From contig OX637361.1 in NCBI GenBank assembly GCA_951799405.1, positions 7,215,156 through 7,279,155 on the forward strand: a stretch of DNA of 64,000 nucleotides, given 5' to 3'. The position numbers and the translations under genes are program-made. Within the stretch, counting starts at the first letter, position 1. Every line of letters starts with the position of its first letter. This DNA comes from Agapetus fuscipes. Lineage: Eukaryota > Arthropoda > Insecta > Trichoptera > Glossosomatidae. The notes beneath the pieces were generated by a model. The model was not told the origin of the DNA and did no database searches. It saw only the letters and a list, made by a program, of their open reading frames with translations. Shown one piece after another: positions 1-12,096 of the stretch.

Positions 1-1560
1 TCTCGGTCGTCCCTTCCCTCTTTTTCCTTTCACACTTTCTTTGTATACATACTTTGTCAGTCTATCATCATTCATTCTTTCCACATGTCCAAACCATCTC
101 ATCACATTCTTTTGTACCTTAACTTTCACATCCTCTTTCAAATTACATTCTTTTTTTACCCATTCATTCCTAACTCTATCCCTCAGAGTTTTTCCTGTCA
201 TGCTTCTCAAATGCTTCATTTCCACCGTACATACTTTACTCATTTCGCTATCGTTCACTGTCCATGCTTCACTTCCATACAACAAAGTCGGTAACAATAT
301 GCCATTGTGTACCGCCATTCTCAGATCCATCGTCAATCGCTTGTTCTTTGCTATTCTTCCTATTGCACCGACCACTTGTTTTCCCTTGCACACCCTATTC
401 TCAAGTTCTCTTGTCATCTTTCCATTCTTCTCAAACATACTTCCCAAGTATCTAAATTCATCCACAATTTCAACTTTCGTACCATTCAACAAAAACGTGC
501 ATTCTTCATTTTCATCCGTTCTGTCAAAAATCAGTACTTTCGTCTTACTTGCATTAATTTTCAACTTGTTCACACACAGAGCATGGTTCAGACTAGAGAG
601 CATTGCCTGAAGCTCTGCTGCTGAATCAGCAATTAGTACTGCATCATCAGCATAAAGCAGAACTCCGACTTTTCTCTCTCCAATCTGTATGCCATGCCCT
701 TCCAGATTCGCTTGTTTAACACAATGATCCATAATTATATTGAATAACCACGGGCTCATTATGCAACCCTGTCTCACACCCTTGTACACATTAAAATACT
801 CGCTGTATTCTCCATCCACCCTGACACACGCCCTGCTATTTAGATAGATGGCGCGTATCGCGTTCAGAAGTGCTTTATTCACACCATACCTCTCAAGCAC
901 ACACCACATCATACTTCTATCCACCGAGTCGAAGGCTTTCTCAAGATCTACGAAAGCCGCGTAGACCTTTTTATTTACGGCTAGCTGTTTTTCGACGATC
1001 TGTCGAAGCGCGAATATCTGGTCTACGCAACCTCTTTCCGGCATAAAGCCAGATTGTATATCTGAGACCCTCTCCTGGGTGGATAATCTTACCCTATGGA
1101 TAAGAATCTTGCATAGCACTTTACCTGGCACACTAAGAAGGCTAATCGGTCTGAAGTTACGGCAGTCTTTTTTGTCACCTTTACCTTTGTAGATTGGCAC
1201 AATGACCGCCTCTCTCCAGTCCGATGGAACCTCCTTGACACTAACACACAATTCGCAAAGCTCTTTCATCCATTCAATTACACATTCTCCTTCCGCTTTC
1301 ATCATCTCAGGTCTCACACCATCCACACTTGCAGCTTTCCCATTCTTTAATTCCTTTATGACCTTTCTTACTTCTTCTTTCGATATTTTCAAAACATTGC
1401 CCTCATCATAATCTCCTTTCACAGTTAAATCACATTCTTCTTCACCAAAAACCTCATTAAAATATTCTTTCCATCTCTTTTTTACATAGTCTTTATTCCA
1501 CAGAATGTCTCCGCTTACATTTTTGATTCCCGGAGTTGTGGACCTACAACAACCCTTTAT
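1..1560 (-). mobile_element. RTE-like LINE (RTE-A), reverse transcriptase ORF running off the left edge
   Basis: The minus strand reads as a LINE reverse transcriptase, in one frame at the points I translated. From about 1560 down it gives a pre-RT segment, the catalytic aspartate block FVDLEKAFDSVDR near 900-950, the VRQGC...SPWLFN block near 745-785, the YADDAV active site near 645-660, then the C-terminal GSEAWTV and RWFGH blocks typical of RTE-like elements. At positions 1-39 it is still open (GKGRPR), so the ORF end lies outside the window. The 5' side is truncated: endonuclease sequence is absent and an SL-type SINE abuts near 1600. No nonsense codon was seen where I translated, so this copy may be fairly young. 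The clade (RTE versus a relative) is inferred from motif style. Confidence 0.85.
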
Positions 1561-1599
1561 GGTCTTACCAAAAGAGTTACAGTGATGAAAAATGGCATC

Positions 1600-1719
1600 T
1601 TTTGAACCAGGGTCGAAGTTATGGTCGAATGGGCCAGACATGATTCGAACTAGCGTTATTCTGTTCCAAATACGCTAGTCGAACAGCAACTTGACTCCCT
1701 CGGCCATAACACTGATTAG
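1600..1719 (-). repeat. tRNA-Ser/Leu-like SINE head (family SL), fragment
   Basis: On the minus strand the stretch starts with a tRNA A-box-like GGCCGAGGGAG run and has a B-box-like GTTCGAATCA further on, the spacing expected for a type II tRNA with a long variable arm. Better copies lie at 20420-20668 and 37690-37950. Only the head is present here. Confidence 0.6.
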
Positions 1720-2035
1720 TGATGTTGGCACATTGGATTGATGTTAGCACATTTGGCATTGACAAAAAGTTATGATGTCACACTGCCAGGCTACTAGGGC
1801 TGCTAGGCAAAACATTTCAACTCCATTAACTCCTGAGTGCATTGGTGCATCATCCTTGATCCGATTAGAAAATGAAGCGCATTCATAAGCAATAATAATG
1901 ATTTATTTAGCGAGACAATACAACATAACTCCTTAAGTGTATTATCAAATATTATTTATTTACAACGAAAATTTCAAGAGACATAATTGCAGGTAGGTAG
2001 GTAGGTAATTATGTTATGGCTGACTAATGATTTGG
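1720..2035. other. Downstream flank and probable 3' UTR of the PPP1R2-like gene
   Basis: No coding signal. On the minus strand, AATAAA signals occur at about 1902-1907 and again near 1952, 80-130 nt past the PPP1R2-like stop, so cleavage probably happens here. A short GTCACACTGCC...CTAGG stretch near 1775-1800 resembles a minor repeat also seen near 21895 and 57380. Confidence 0.45.
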
Positions 2036-2611
2036 TCATACATCCGCGCCCTTGCCCTTTGACTTGCTCCTGTCACTGGTGCTCTTTGCTTTTGGGGAAC
2101 TGCTAGTGGCAGCACTGGCAGACTCCACGTCCATGGCGGGAGCGTCGTCGCCATTGTCATCGTCGTCTTCTTCCTCTTCTTCCATCAGTTTCCTCGCCAG
2201 TTTGATGGCTTGGAACTCATTGTAATGTGATTTGCGCTTTTCCTTGAACGCCAAGCGTATCCGCCGCTCTTCTGGAGTCTCGTTCTTTTCCTCTTCGTCG
2301 GAACTGGAAGAGTAATCGGGAGGAGGTTTGTTCATACCGGCAGCCAATTTAGCAGCTAGCAGATTAGCATCGATTTCATCTCTACTGGGGTTCAGATCCG
2401 GATCTGTGTATTCTGAATAAGGTGTCTTTGGTTCTTCTATCTTCATGTGCCCATAATCCTTATCAGCAGGGTGGAGAGTAGCAATAATGTTCATTTCATC
2501 GAACCTTTGTTCTTTGTGCTTTTTGGAACAAGATGGTTGTTCGTGACGCTCGATGCTGCCCGATGTTTTCAGGATGCTCTTGGATGGGCGTTTATTTATA
2601 TTTTCCGTCAT
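2036..2611 (-). CDS. PPP1R2: Protein phosphatase inhibitor 2 (PPP1R2-like), single exon
   Basis: The 191-residue protein matches inhibitor-2, the disordered regulator that binds the catalytic subunit of protein phosphatase 1. Visible family motifs in order are SILK at 12-15 (the PP1-docking KGILK-type site), QRFDEMNI at 35-42, HPADKDYG at 47-54, EPKTPY at 60-65 (its threonine corresponds to the GSK3-phosphorylated Thr72 of mammals), and HYNEF at 129-133, which in known structures sits over the PP1 active site. An acidic tract (EEEEEDDDD) and a Ser/Lys-rich tail follow. Length suits the family (about 200 residues). The start is the ATG at 2611; an in-frame TTG slightly upstream was not used. 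The ORF has no intron, unlike the multi-exon vertebrate gene. The frame is intact and every motif is kept, so it looks functional. An old retrocopy cannot be excluded. Confidence 0.92.
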   Translation of the reverse strand: MTENINKRPSKSILKTSGSIERHEQPSCSKKHKEQRFDEMNIIATLHPADKDYGHMKIEEPKTPYSEYTDPDLNPSRDEIDANLLAAKLAAGMNKPPPDYSSSSDEEEKNETPEERRIRLAFKEKRKSHYNEFQAIKLARKLMEEEEEDDDDNGDDAPAMDVESASAATSSSPKAKSTSDRSKSKGKGADV

Positions 2612-3124
2612 TGTGTACAATAAATAATTTTGAATTACGGGATTAAATTAATTTTAACCACTCCTAGTAACAAATAAACTCTATTGACATTTTGACTGTT
2701 TTTGACGTTTAGAAATAATTTATGGAAATTGTAATACCATACGCAACAATAAGTTTTGTAGGGAAAAATCTTAGGCAGGTACAAAAAAAATGTATTTGAG
2801 TTAAAAAATAAAATCTCAAGCTAACAGTGAAATAAATAAAAACATAGTGAGATAATCGTGAAAAAATATTTTCTGTGAATAAATGAAAAATATTAATTAC
2901 AAATCAGCATATTTTTTTAACGAGTTAGTAAAAATAAAAGTGGAATGCAACTGCAATGCAACAACAATGCAGCAAAAAAACTTCCAGAAAGTGATTATTT
3001 AGTCCAGTTTCATACCACTTTATTCTCAAAGGGATAGCATGTAGTTAGGGGAACCTATTTATTTTCGCAGGCAAAAGGGCCAGCCTGACACTGTCTAACC
3101 ACTTCACTTTGAGTTCTTTGTAAT
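2612..3124. other. AT-rich spacer upstream of PPP1R2
   Basis: This should contain the promoter and 5' UTR of the minus-strand PPP1R2-like gene, but no convincing core element stands out. No ORF or recognisable repeat was seen. Confidence 0.4.
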
Positions 3125-3355
3125 ATCCTTTGACTATTAGATTGGTATGCTGCAAAAACTTACTTAGTTCACTTTTGTGTATGTCACTCTTATTTTAGGG
3201 AAGGGTGGCAGTTATAGTTGCAAGGTTTATGCTCATAATTATGAGGTTTGATTTTTTTTGTGCACATGCAGCATCTGTAAGCTGGCACTTACATGTGTCT
3301 TCCTGTATATTGTGTATAAGCCTTCAATATCTGTATATTTTTGCAACATAGTTTT
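3125..3355 (+). repeat. RB repeat, old diverged copy
   Basis: It aligns from the CCTTTGACTATTAG start through the TTCAC...GTCAC block to the TTGCAACATAG end, with many substitutions. Confidence 0.6.
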
Positions 3356-3569
3356 TAGATAATAGATAGATGGGTAAACGCCACAGAATATGTAGGTGAC
3401 CAGGATTCTTAGACACCACAAACAAAACACAGAAGGGACTTGGAAAAGATGCATTTTTTTCTCGGTGAAAAAACTTCACAAGCATGTTACTTGGATGCTT
3501 CGCGTTTCATAACAAAATGTACCCTTTTTCTAGAAACTCAATTCCGCATGTGAATTAGCATAGACAATA

Positions 3570-4098
3570 TTCCTTGACTTATAGGTTGGTATGCGGCTGA
3601 CCACCCATGCTGTAAAAATGGTTCACTTTGCCAATGTCACCCCTGTTTCAGGGAAGCACGGCAAGAGTTGCAGGGTGTATGTCCATTTGAGATTTGCTTT
3701 TTATGTTGTAGGCTCACATGAGGCATGTGCAAGCGCGAACTTGTACATGTCTGGTTGTGAGAATGCATGTCATGTGAATCTCCAATGTAACATATCTTTG
3801 CAACTTAGATTAGATTAGAACTATGCGTGTTTGTTTGTGGGCATACATCTGAGAGCTTTAAATGAATATCCTTGCAACTTAGATTATATTATAGATCACT
3901 TTTGTCAATGCCACCCCGGTTCAGGGAACGGCGGCAGGAGTTGCAAGGTTCATGTCCATGTGAGGTTTTCTTTATTTGTATGCACACACGCAGAATGTGT
4001 AGGCGCGAACCTACATGTGCCTGTCTGTAGGCATGCATTTCATATGAGCCTTAAATGTTAACATATCCTTGCAGCTTAGATTATAGATAGATTATAGT
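3570..4098 (+). repeat. Cluster of three RB repeats head-to-tail
   Basis: The first copy (3570-3818) is nearly full length. RB copies share a sharp 5' end at TTCCTTGACTTATAGGTTGG, a middle block with CCCCTGTTTCAGGG (a 5-bp stem with a 3-base loop), a CGCGAAC...GTGTCTG block, and a 3' end GCAACTTAGATT followed by a short variable tandem tail. The second copy (3821-3895) is only a 3' end and the third (3896-4098) lacks the 5' end. The microsatellite tail suggests retroposition rather than cut-and-paste movement. Confidence 0.85.
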
Positions 4099-4190
4099 GT
4101 TGTCACCTTGCCAGGTTGCTAGGGAGAATCATTTTTTTTTTTATTATTGTTTGCTAAGGACAGCAGCCCCATACAAGACTGACGTTTGCT

Positions 4191-4730
4191 AGACAAGAAA
4201 AAAGTTCATAATTCAAAAATGTTCCAACCTCATTTGCGCAGACTCTTTCCTATATTGCACATCAAAAGAAAACTGGGAAAGAATAAGACTCATGTTTGTA
4301 AAATTATTTTATTGGGACATAAAATTCACATAAATTTTAGGTGCATAATGTACAACTATGCTAAACTTTTCGCTTTTCTATAGAGTCTTAAAAAACAAAT
4401 TGCTCATACATGCAAAAGTTATTTTGAGGTTTCTTATCAATGAAGTTGACAATTATTTCAGTTTTAGCACTTTTTTTAGAATTATTTTAAAGCAACATTG
4501 TTTTTTTATTTGTGCACATGCTGCATCTGTACGCAAGTACTTACACATGCCTACCTGTAGTCGTGCATTGAGTAGGTGCATTTTGAAATCACATTTCACA
4601 AAAATATTATATTTTAAAAATATAAACTATCAAATTCTTTATACTTTTCATAAATGCTTAGGAATATGTTTTTTTGTAACTACTTCATAGGTACATAGTA
4701 TTATAGTATACTTATCTATGTAACTACTTA
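4191..4730. other. Spacer with a small RB fragment
   Basis: A diverged RB 3' half lies at about 4490-4600 on the plus strand (TTTGTGCACATGC...GTGCATTGAGTA). The rest is AT-rich with no supported feature. Confidence 0.4.
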
Positions 4731-5010
4731 GGGGCTGTCCATATATTATCATTCGCATTAAGGGGGGGGGAGTCTGGTCTGCATATAATGGCAAATGATG
4801 TACGAGTACCAAGTCACGTCCTTCTTGTAAATACCAATTTCTATAAAATATTATGTAAGTAATATAACATTAGTAACAACAATTATTAAACTCATCCATT
4901 ATTACAGCAAGAGAGGGGGGGGGGGGTCATTAGATAATGACTATAGGATGATTGTAAGGGGAGGGGGGGGGGGGTCAAAAATCGGCCAAAATTGGTTTAT
5001 GGACGACCCC
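4731..5010. mobile_element. MITE with GGGGCTGTCC termini and TTA duplication
   Basis: The left end GGGGCTGTCCATA and the right end TATGGACGACCCC are imperfect inverted repeats. TTA flanks both sides (4728-4730 and 5011-5013). Inside are G-runs of 8-12 bases at both ends. It resembles a MITE type with a GGGGCTGTCCATAAAT end that is widespread in insects. It has no coding capacity. Confidence 0.75.
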
Positions 5011-5244
5011 TTACACATTTATAGATTCAACCCTGTATTAATTTAATTTTATACTAAGTCTATATTACAATTTTGGGCATAATTAATAACAATTCAGTGG
5101 GTTAGGAATTAAGTTCCTAAAATTCAGGTCTTAGACGCCATAAATCTTGTACTTACAAAAAAGATTTATGAAAGCAAAGAAAACTATTTCATTCATTCAA
5201 AACTGTACAAAGTCATCAATGATTTTTGAATGAAATGAAATTTT

Positions 5245-5693
5245 GTCAACGACGTTAGCCATGTTGAAAGCACCGGTTCCCTTAGATCACCGAAGTTAAG
5301 CAACATTGGGCATGGTCAGTACTTGGATGGGTGACCGCTCAGGTACACCGCGTGTCGTTGGCATCTCGGACCGGTCCGTAGTCCGTAGTGGCAACACTTC
5401 GGACTCGTAAATGGAAGGTTGTGGATTCGGATCCCGGCGGAGCACACAAAAATACCATTAATATTTCGAATGTGCTCTTCGCTGGGTTGAAGAATTCATA
5501 AGCCTTTACCAATGACCGGTCACCAAGGGTCCATCCAGCCTTACAGCAACTGGGTCTTGCTTGAGTATTGGCGCTTTGTAGCAACGACCAAGCTCGTACA
5601 CCTCTGCGGCACTACAACAAGTGTCATAGACCCCTAGAGTCTTCAGAATCTAGGGAGTCTCCCGCACAGGATTTTCTTAAAAAAAAAAAAAAA
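5245..5693 (+). repeat. 5S-rRNA/tRNA chimeric SINE (S5), tail type B
   Basis: The first ~120 bases (5245-5364) are a clear 5S rRNA derivative: GTCAACGACG start, the ATCACCGAAGTTAAGCAAC block, GTACTTGGATGGGTGACCGC, and a TGTCGTTGGC end. A tRNA-like module follows (about 5370-5445), with an A box around GTAGTGGCAACAC and a B box GGATTCGGATCCC, then a shared body. The 3' part (CTCTGCGGCACTAC ... GCACAGGATTTTCTT) ends in a run of A at 5679-5693. The internal polymerase III promoter of 5S plus a tRNA B box gives a double promoter head. It resembles HaSE3, described from Helicoverpa armigera. Confidence 0.88.
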
Positions 5694-5766
5694 TGAATGT
5701 TTATACATAAACTAAAAATGATTGTCAAAGTCATTATTACAATAAATGGCTTAAAGGCATCTGTGC

Positions 5767-5915
5767 TTCATGGCAGCCCCAGACAATGCGGCGCTGGAAG
5801 AAAAAATGATCAAATCAGCATTGGATATTGTCAGTAGATGTCAACATGGTGCCAAAATAAAGTTAAGAGCAACTAGAAGCTTGCAACGACAGCCATCTTG
5901 GAAATTCAGATCCTA
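5767..5915 (+). repeat. Unnamed repeat, copy 1
   Basis: GGCGCTGGAAGAAAAAATGA and CAGCCATCTTG are shared with 7487-7745, in the same order and orientation; that copy is longer. The family is unknown. Confidence 0.55.
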
Positions 5916-5974
5916 ACTGCATTAAGCTTATCAGGCTATATATATATCAGGCTTATTTATTTAAATTACAAATT

Positions 5975-6200
5975 ATAAGAGAGCGAACTTTTAGTACGTG
6001 CATACCTCAAGGGCCCTCTCCAATCACGGAGCAGACTTTTTAAAAAGGTGTGTCTCGAGTGCTCCACGAAATACACCCACAGATTTTAAGTTCTTCACTC
6101 TGGGTGGCAGTCGGTTCCAATCCACCGGAACCTCAATATGGAAAGCATGGTCTCCGAAATATCTTTTGTCTTGATCGCATCTGTCGGTAGACATTTTCTA
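5975..6200 (-). mobile_element. CR1-like LINE 3' end, fragment
   Basis: The minus strand encodes the last residues of the same LINE family as 44363-47449 (WNRLPP..., VGVFRGALETHLFKKSAP, then stop), followed by the tail GGGCCCTTGAGGT. Everything upstream is missing, so it is 5'-truncated. Confidence 0.8.
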
Positions 6201-7095
6201 ATTGCGTCCCAAGGTTGATTCCAAAGCACTCATAAAGTAAAGATGTAAAATTCTATTAAGTATTTGTTAGAAGCAAAACGGCAACATTTCGGGTCATTTT
6301 TTATACAGTAACTTTTTTAAGCCTTTATGAACTTAGAAATCTATTTTTTCATGTAAATTAAGACTTGATTTACAAGAGAAAATTATAATATTAAGTAAAT
6401 AATTAGTAATACTGTTCTTTATATAAAACCTCCCAATAGATTTAACTATTACATGGGAAAAAAATACAAAATGAATTTAGATTTCTTTTGCCTGATCACC
6501 TTTAAAAGGACATTTCTACAAATATATTTAAAATCAAGTTAGTCTTATAGAACTAGGAGAGCATTATAAGTACATATATTTTTGTTAATAAAAGTTTTCC
6601 AATTGAGTCGTATAGAACCAAAGGTAGAAATTTAGGAGTGTTTTTAAAAAATGGGATAAAACATGGAAACACAAAAGATGGCATTCCCTGAGTTTCCATA
6701 TACTTATCTAATTAAAAAAAAACTTAGATTGAACCTTTTGGTTCTATCCAAATCAATTTCTAAAAACAATTGGGCGTATTTTGTCTTCATGTGTACATTT
6801 CAACACTGTTTAGTGAAGATTTGAAAGAATCCCTTTACATACAATGAACTGAAATGTTATTTCATGAAATGAAAAATAAAAATAAAACAGCTAAATAACA
6901 AAAAATAACAAGAAATTTACAAAAATTAAAAAAACCAAACAGTGATTTTATACATACAATTTTAGATATTTTGATAAATTAACACTATAATGTCTGATTT
7001 TCATTTTTAAAATACATATCTTAAATAATTTATTTAGTTTAAGGGTTTAAAACCCAACACTGTTCTATATTTTTACTTTTATAATTTTTATTTTT
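6201..7095. other. AT-rich region without supported features
   Basis: Long A/T stretches and no open frame with gene-like composition. Downstream exons of the ZCCHC24-like gene could lie here, but I could not recognise one. Confidence 0.4.
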
Positions 7096-7104
7096 AAATT
7101 TTAA

Positions 7105-7140
7105 AAACGTTTACGATCTTAGATCATCGTCAGGTGTACA
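7105..7140 (-). other. Hammerhead-ribozyme-like core motif, degenerate
   Basis: On the minus strand CCTGACGATGATC, TAA, GATCGTAAACG resembles a hammerhead core (CTGANGA, stem II, GAAA), but with GTAA in place of GAAA. A related, better motif is at 29361-29387 on the plus strand. Confidence 0.35.
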
Positions 7141-7486
7141 ATTTTTTTTTTATAAATTTTTACAGTGTTAATACACAAAACATACAAAACAAATTCTTAA
7201 ATATTGGTGCAGCAAAAAATCATGGTCAATAGGATAATGATGATGTCCCAGGAAAGCAGTGATTTGGCACACCTAACGGTTCTGATGCCCCATCTATTTC
7301 CTTTCTATTGGTCAATGATACAATATCTAATATCTTTAACATTTTATAAATTAATTATTTGTAGCAATGTATTGATTTGTAGTTCAAATATAAATGAAAT
7401 TATAAACAAATAAAACAGTGGGAATAAACATCAAGCGAGTTTTCTAGGTGCGGCGATTAATTGCGTGATCTTGAGACGCAGCAATA

Positions 7487-7745
7487 TTGCCATCGGCCCC
7501 AACGGCAATTTGGCGCTGGAAGAAAAAAAATGACAGTGATCAAATCAATGTTGGGCATTGTTAGTGAGTTTAAACAATTCGATGATCCCAAAATTAAGGT
7601 TGCGAGCAATGCGAAGCTTGCACAACACCAAAGCTGGAGCATTTCAAGTAAAAATAGCCATTATGATCGCTGATGTTCATGGAAGTGGCACTTTAAGAAG
7701 AAGAAGACGCTTGGGACAGCAGCCATCTTGTAAATTCCAATAGCT
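7487..7745 (+). repeat. Unnamed repeat, copy 2
   Basis: Longer relative of 5767-5915, with an added middle section (AATTAAGGTTGCGAGC to AAGAAGAAGAAGACGC). Confidence 0.55.
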
Positions 7746-7784
7746 TGAAACTCACAAGGTTCCTGTAGCTGACATTCTATAATC

Positions 7785-8165
7785 TGAGTTGCAAACATTA
7801 AGAAAACATTCGAGAATCACACTTCACGCACAACCGCAAGCAAGCGCATTTAACTGCGCGCTAACACATGTTGCATGTGTACGTATAATTAAAAACCCAA
7901 ACTTCAAATGAATATGCACATTGCAGCTCTTGCCGCCTTTCCCTGAAACAACACTATCAAGTTGTCCCCGAAGGAGCCGCATGTAGCGACTGGAACCTAT
8001 TTATTTTCTTGAATTTTGTGAATGCCAAGTAAACCTTGCTGGTACTATGATTTTGGCCTTGAAATACACACGGTGGCAGAAAATTATTTCTGAAATCCTT
8101 GGTGGGGATTGAACCCTAGCCCTGACTTTGAACGCAGACATTCTATTAACTAAGCTACGGATTGC
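7785..8165 (-). repeat. Old RB copy followed by a split S1 SINE
   Basis: 7785-7960 is a degenerate minus-strand RB (TTGCAGCTCTTGCCGCCTTT matches the middle block). 7965-8020 resembles the S1 3' body (CCCCGAAGGAGCCGCATG), and 8020-8165 the S1 head, with a B-box-like GGATTGAACCC on the plus strand. Confidence 0.5.
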
Positions 8166-8253
8166 ACAGAAAGCAAGAAATAAAAATAAGTAATATAGAC
8201 CAATTTTACAATAGACTTACTAATATCCAACAAGATCTAAGCAGCAATAAAGA

Positions 8254-8423
8254 CTTTTCACGCAGAACAAATTCTGTCCCGTATATCCACAGTTTTATTC
8301 TATCTGGTGTCACATTGGAAGTCTAGTACTGTATGGGGATACAGGAAAGCTTTCGCCCGGTTTACCCGGTAATCCCATCCAAAACCATAGACAAACCGGA
8401 CAGAATTTGTGCTGTGTGAAAAG
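8254..8423. mobile_element. Short MITE with CTTTTCAC termini
   Basis: The first 26 bases (starting CTTTTCACGCAGAAC) match the reverse complement of the last 26 at 24 positions. The element is 170 bp, has no coding capacity, and lies about 40 bp from a ZCCHC24-like exon. No clear target duplication was found. Confidence 0.65.
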
Positions 8424-8430
8424 GGTGTTA

Positions 8431-9975
<1,545 letters not shown>

Positions 9976-10894
9976 CTGTAAAAGAGTGGTAGTTAAATAA
10001 TGAAAAGGAAAGACTTTTGGTAAGGAGTTGAAGGCACATGTTTTAGGCTAAGTTTGAACTGTAGTGCCATCTAATGATCTACATAATAAAAATTGATAAA
10101 TAAAAAGGCATTACTTTTTCATGCAAATTTCTATGGCAGAAGAATGAATTAAAGAGTGAATTGAAGAGGCATACTTACCTACTTTGAAAAAAAATTAACA
10201 TGTGTGCGATTTTTTAAAATATGATTTTGATCAATCGTAGAAAGTTTCTAGAATTATTCTGGAAGCTTATGAAATGTGCTTCGGATGAATTTTTCTTCTT
10301 CTTCTATTCAAAACACATTTTTGGTAGCCTTATTCAATTTTTCCATGGACAAAATATTTTGTGCATCATTTTAACCAGCAAATAAAAAAATGGTATCCTG
10401 GAAAATTTGTTTAAGAGAAAAGAATCTTTTTTATATTTTAATCCTAGAATTGGTCTGCAGCAATGTTCATCCATCTTGTTACCCTTCCACCATATCGTGC
10501 CTTCTATATTTCACCTCTTATTAATTATGGTATGCAAGAGTCCTTCATTTTGAAAAAGAAATGAGTCGTATAATATATCCATTAGACTGCAATCTAGGAT
10601 TTTTTCGAAAATTAGATAGGTAAGTAAATAAAATAATGTAATTTTCCTGTTCCTCTATAGTATTAAAGAAAACCTAGATCCCCGCCTTTGGTTCTATATC
10701 AATGGTTCTATACGACTCAAATATTACAGATAGAATTCCTTGACTTATAGGTTGATATGAGGCTGACCACGCATACTGTAAAAAATGCTTCACTTTGCCA
10801 ATGTCACCCCTGTGTCAGGGAAGGTCGGCAAAAGTTGTAGGGCTTATGTTCATTTGAGGTTTCGATTTTATTTGTAAATACCCATTCAGCATTT

Positions 10895-12096
10895 CGCTGC
10901 CTTAAGTAGTTCTTGATTATCGTATACGCCAGGGGTCGGCAACCTTTTGTTGTATAAGGGCCAAATATTTTACGTGGGATTTATTGCGGGCCGCACTTGA
11001 GCAGTGGCGGATCTAACGGGCAGCATTTCAGCAAATGCTGACTACCCCCCCCCCCCCTCCCCCTGCCGCGCCCCCTGTGGCCCTGTGCCCCTGCGCCCCT
11101 TGTGAGTCATGCAGCGTGAGCATTAATAAATATACGTACGAACTACAAATGAAATTCACTATTGATTCTACCACCCGCCCCTAAGCTTGGATCACATGTC
11201 ATTACCTAAAATAGGTATTTGTATATAAATATTTTAGTTTTAAAAATAAAATTCTTTTTGTCCATTTTTATGACATTTATTGTTTTTTTTCACTCCATTG
11301 TGTATGTGTATGATATCGCCCGGCAGCGTGTTCCCATTCCACGACCTAAAAGGAATCTTTACTCAGACAAGCACACGGAAAAAAATTAATTCATCAAGTA
11401 GTTTCAGTTTTTCCATATTTACTCAAAAACTATTGACATTATAAAAAAACGGTTTCGATACTACACTAGACAATGTATAGTTCTATAAATAGAATGAAAA
11501 AAAATATTTCCAAAACATAGCACACACGAGAAAGTAGCTACAGAAGTGAAAAAAACGTATTTTTTTAAATATTTTTTTGTGGTCGCAATTTTTAAGTTAT
11601 ATATTTTGTTTAAACTTTATAATTAAGATAAAAAATTAATAAACATGCTTGATTTTTTTCATTACTGTCACTTTTTTGCTAAGACCATAAAGTGTAAGAA
11701 ACAATAACGGCAGATTTAGGGTTTGATACTTCCGTGTGCTGTCTGAGTAAAGATTCCTTTTAGGTCGTGGAATGGGAACACGCCGCCCGGCACGTGGTGC
11801 GTTGCGGCGAATATCTTGCGGGCCGCACCAAGACGCCCCGCGGGCCGCAGGTTGCCGACCCATGGTATACGCCATTGAGAAAATTTTACATGAGCAATGT
11901 TTGCATGTGTACTGGACCAAGGTGTCTTATGAAAACAATAAATTTATTTAAAACATAATTAAAAGAACTCTCACATTATCGAGTTTTAGGGGTTTCCTTA
12001 GCTCAGATTGTGTAGAATTTGATTCATAAGACAACTGCATGAAAAAGTCATATTTGACAAGATTGGCGTATAAGATAAACAAGAACTGAGGGAGCG
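10895..12096. mobile_element. MITE inside RB, with ATTT duplication
   Basis: The ends CGCTGCCTTAAG... and, read inward from the right, CGCTCCCTCAG... share a block ending in TATACGCCA: an imperfect inverted repeat of ~33 bp with a 4-base gap. ATTT flanks both sides (10891-10894, 12097-12100). Without the hAT inside it, the element is about 260 bp. Confidence 0.65.
10930..11864. mobile_element. Non-autonomous hAT element with 8-bp GTATACGC duplication
   Basis: Termini are CAGGGGTCGGCAACCT and AGGTTGCCGACCCATG, typical hAT inverted repeats. An exact 8-bp duplication GTATACGC sits at 10922-10929 and 11865-11872. The 935 bp hold no transposase frame. A second internal inverted repeat of ~64 bp (11316-11380 against 11729-11795; TTCCCATTCCACGACC) suggests a palindromic rearrangement or a nested fold-back. 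Confidence 0.88.

Noticed and set aside
41..624. Plus-strand open frames of up to 189 codons at the left edge
   Set aside because: They are the opposite strand of the RTE-A reverse transcriptase, which carries clear motifs on the minus strand.
5245..5364. A genuine 5S rRNA gene
   Set aside because: It is fused to a tRNA-like SINE body, has substitutions and occurs three times in the same chimeric context.
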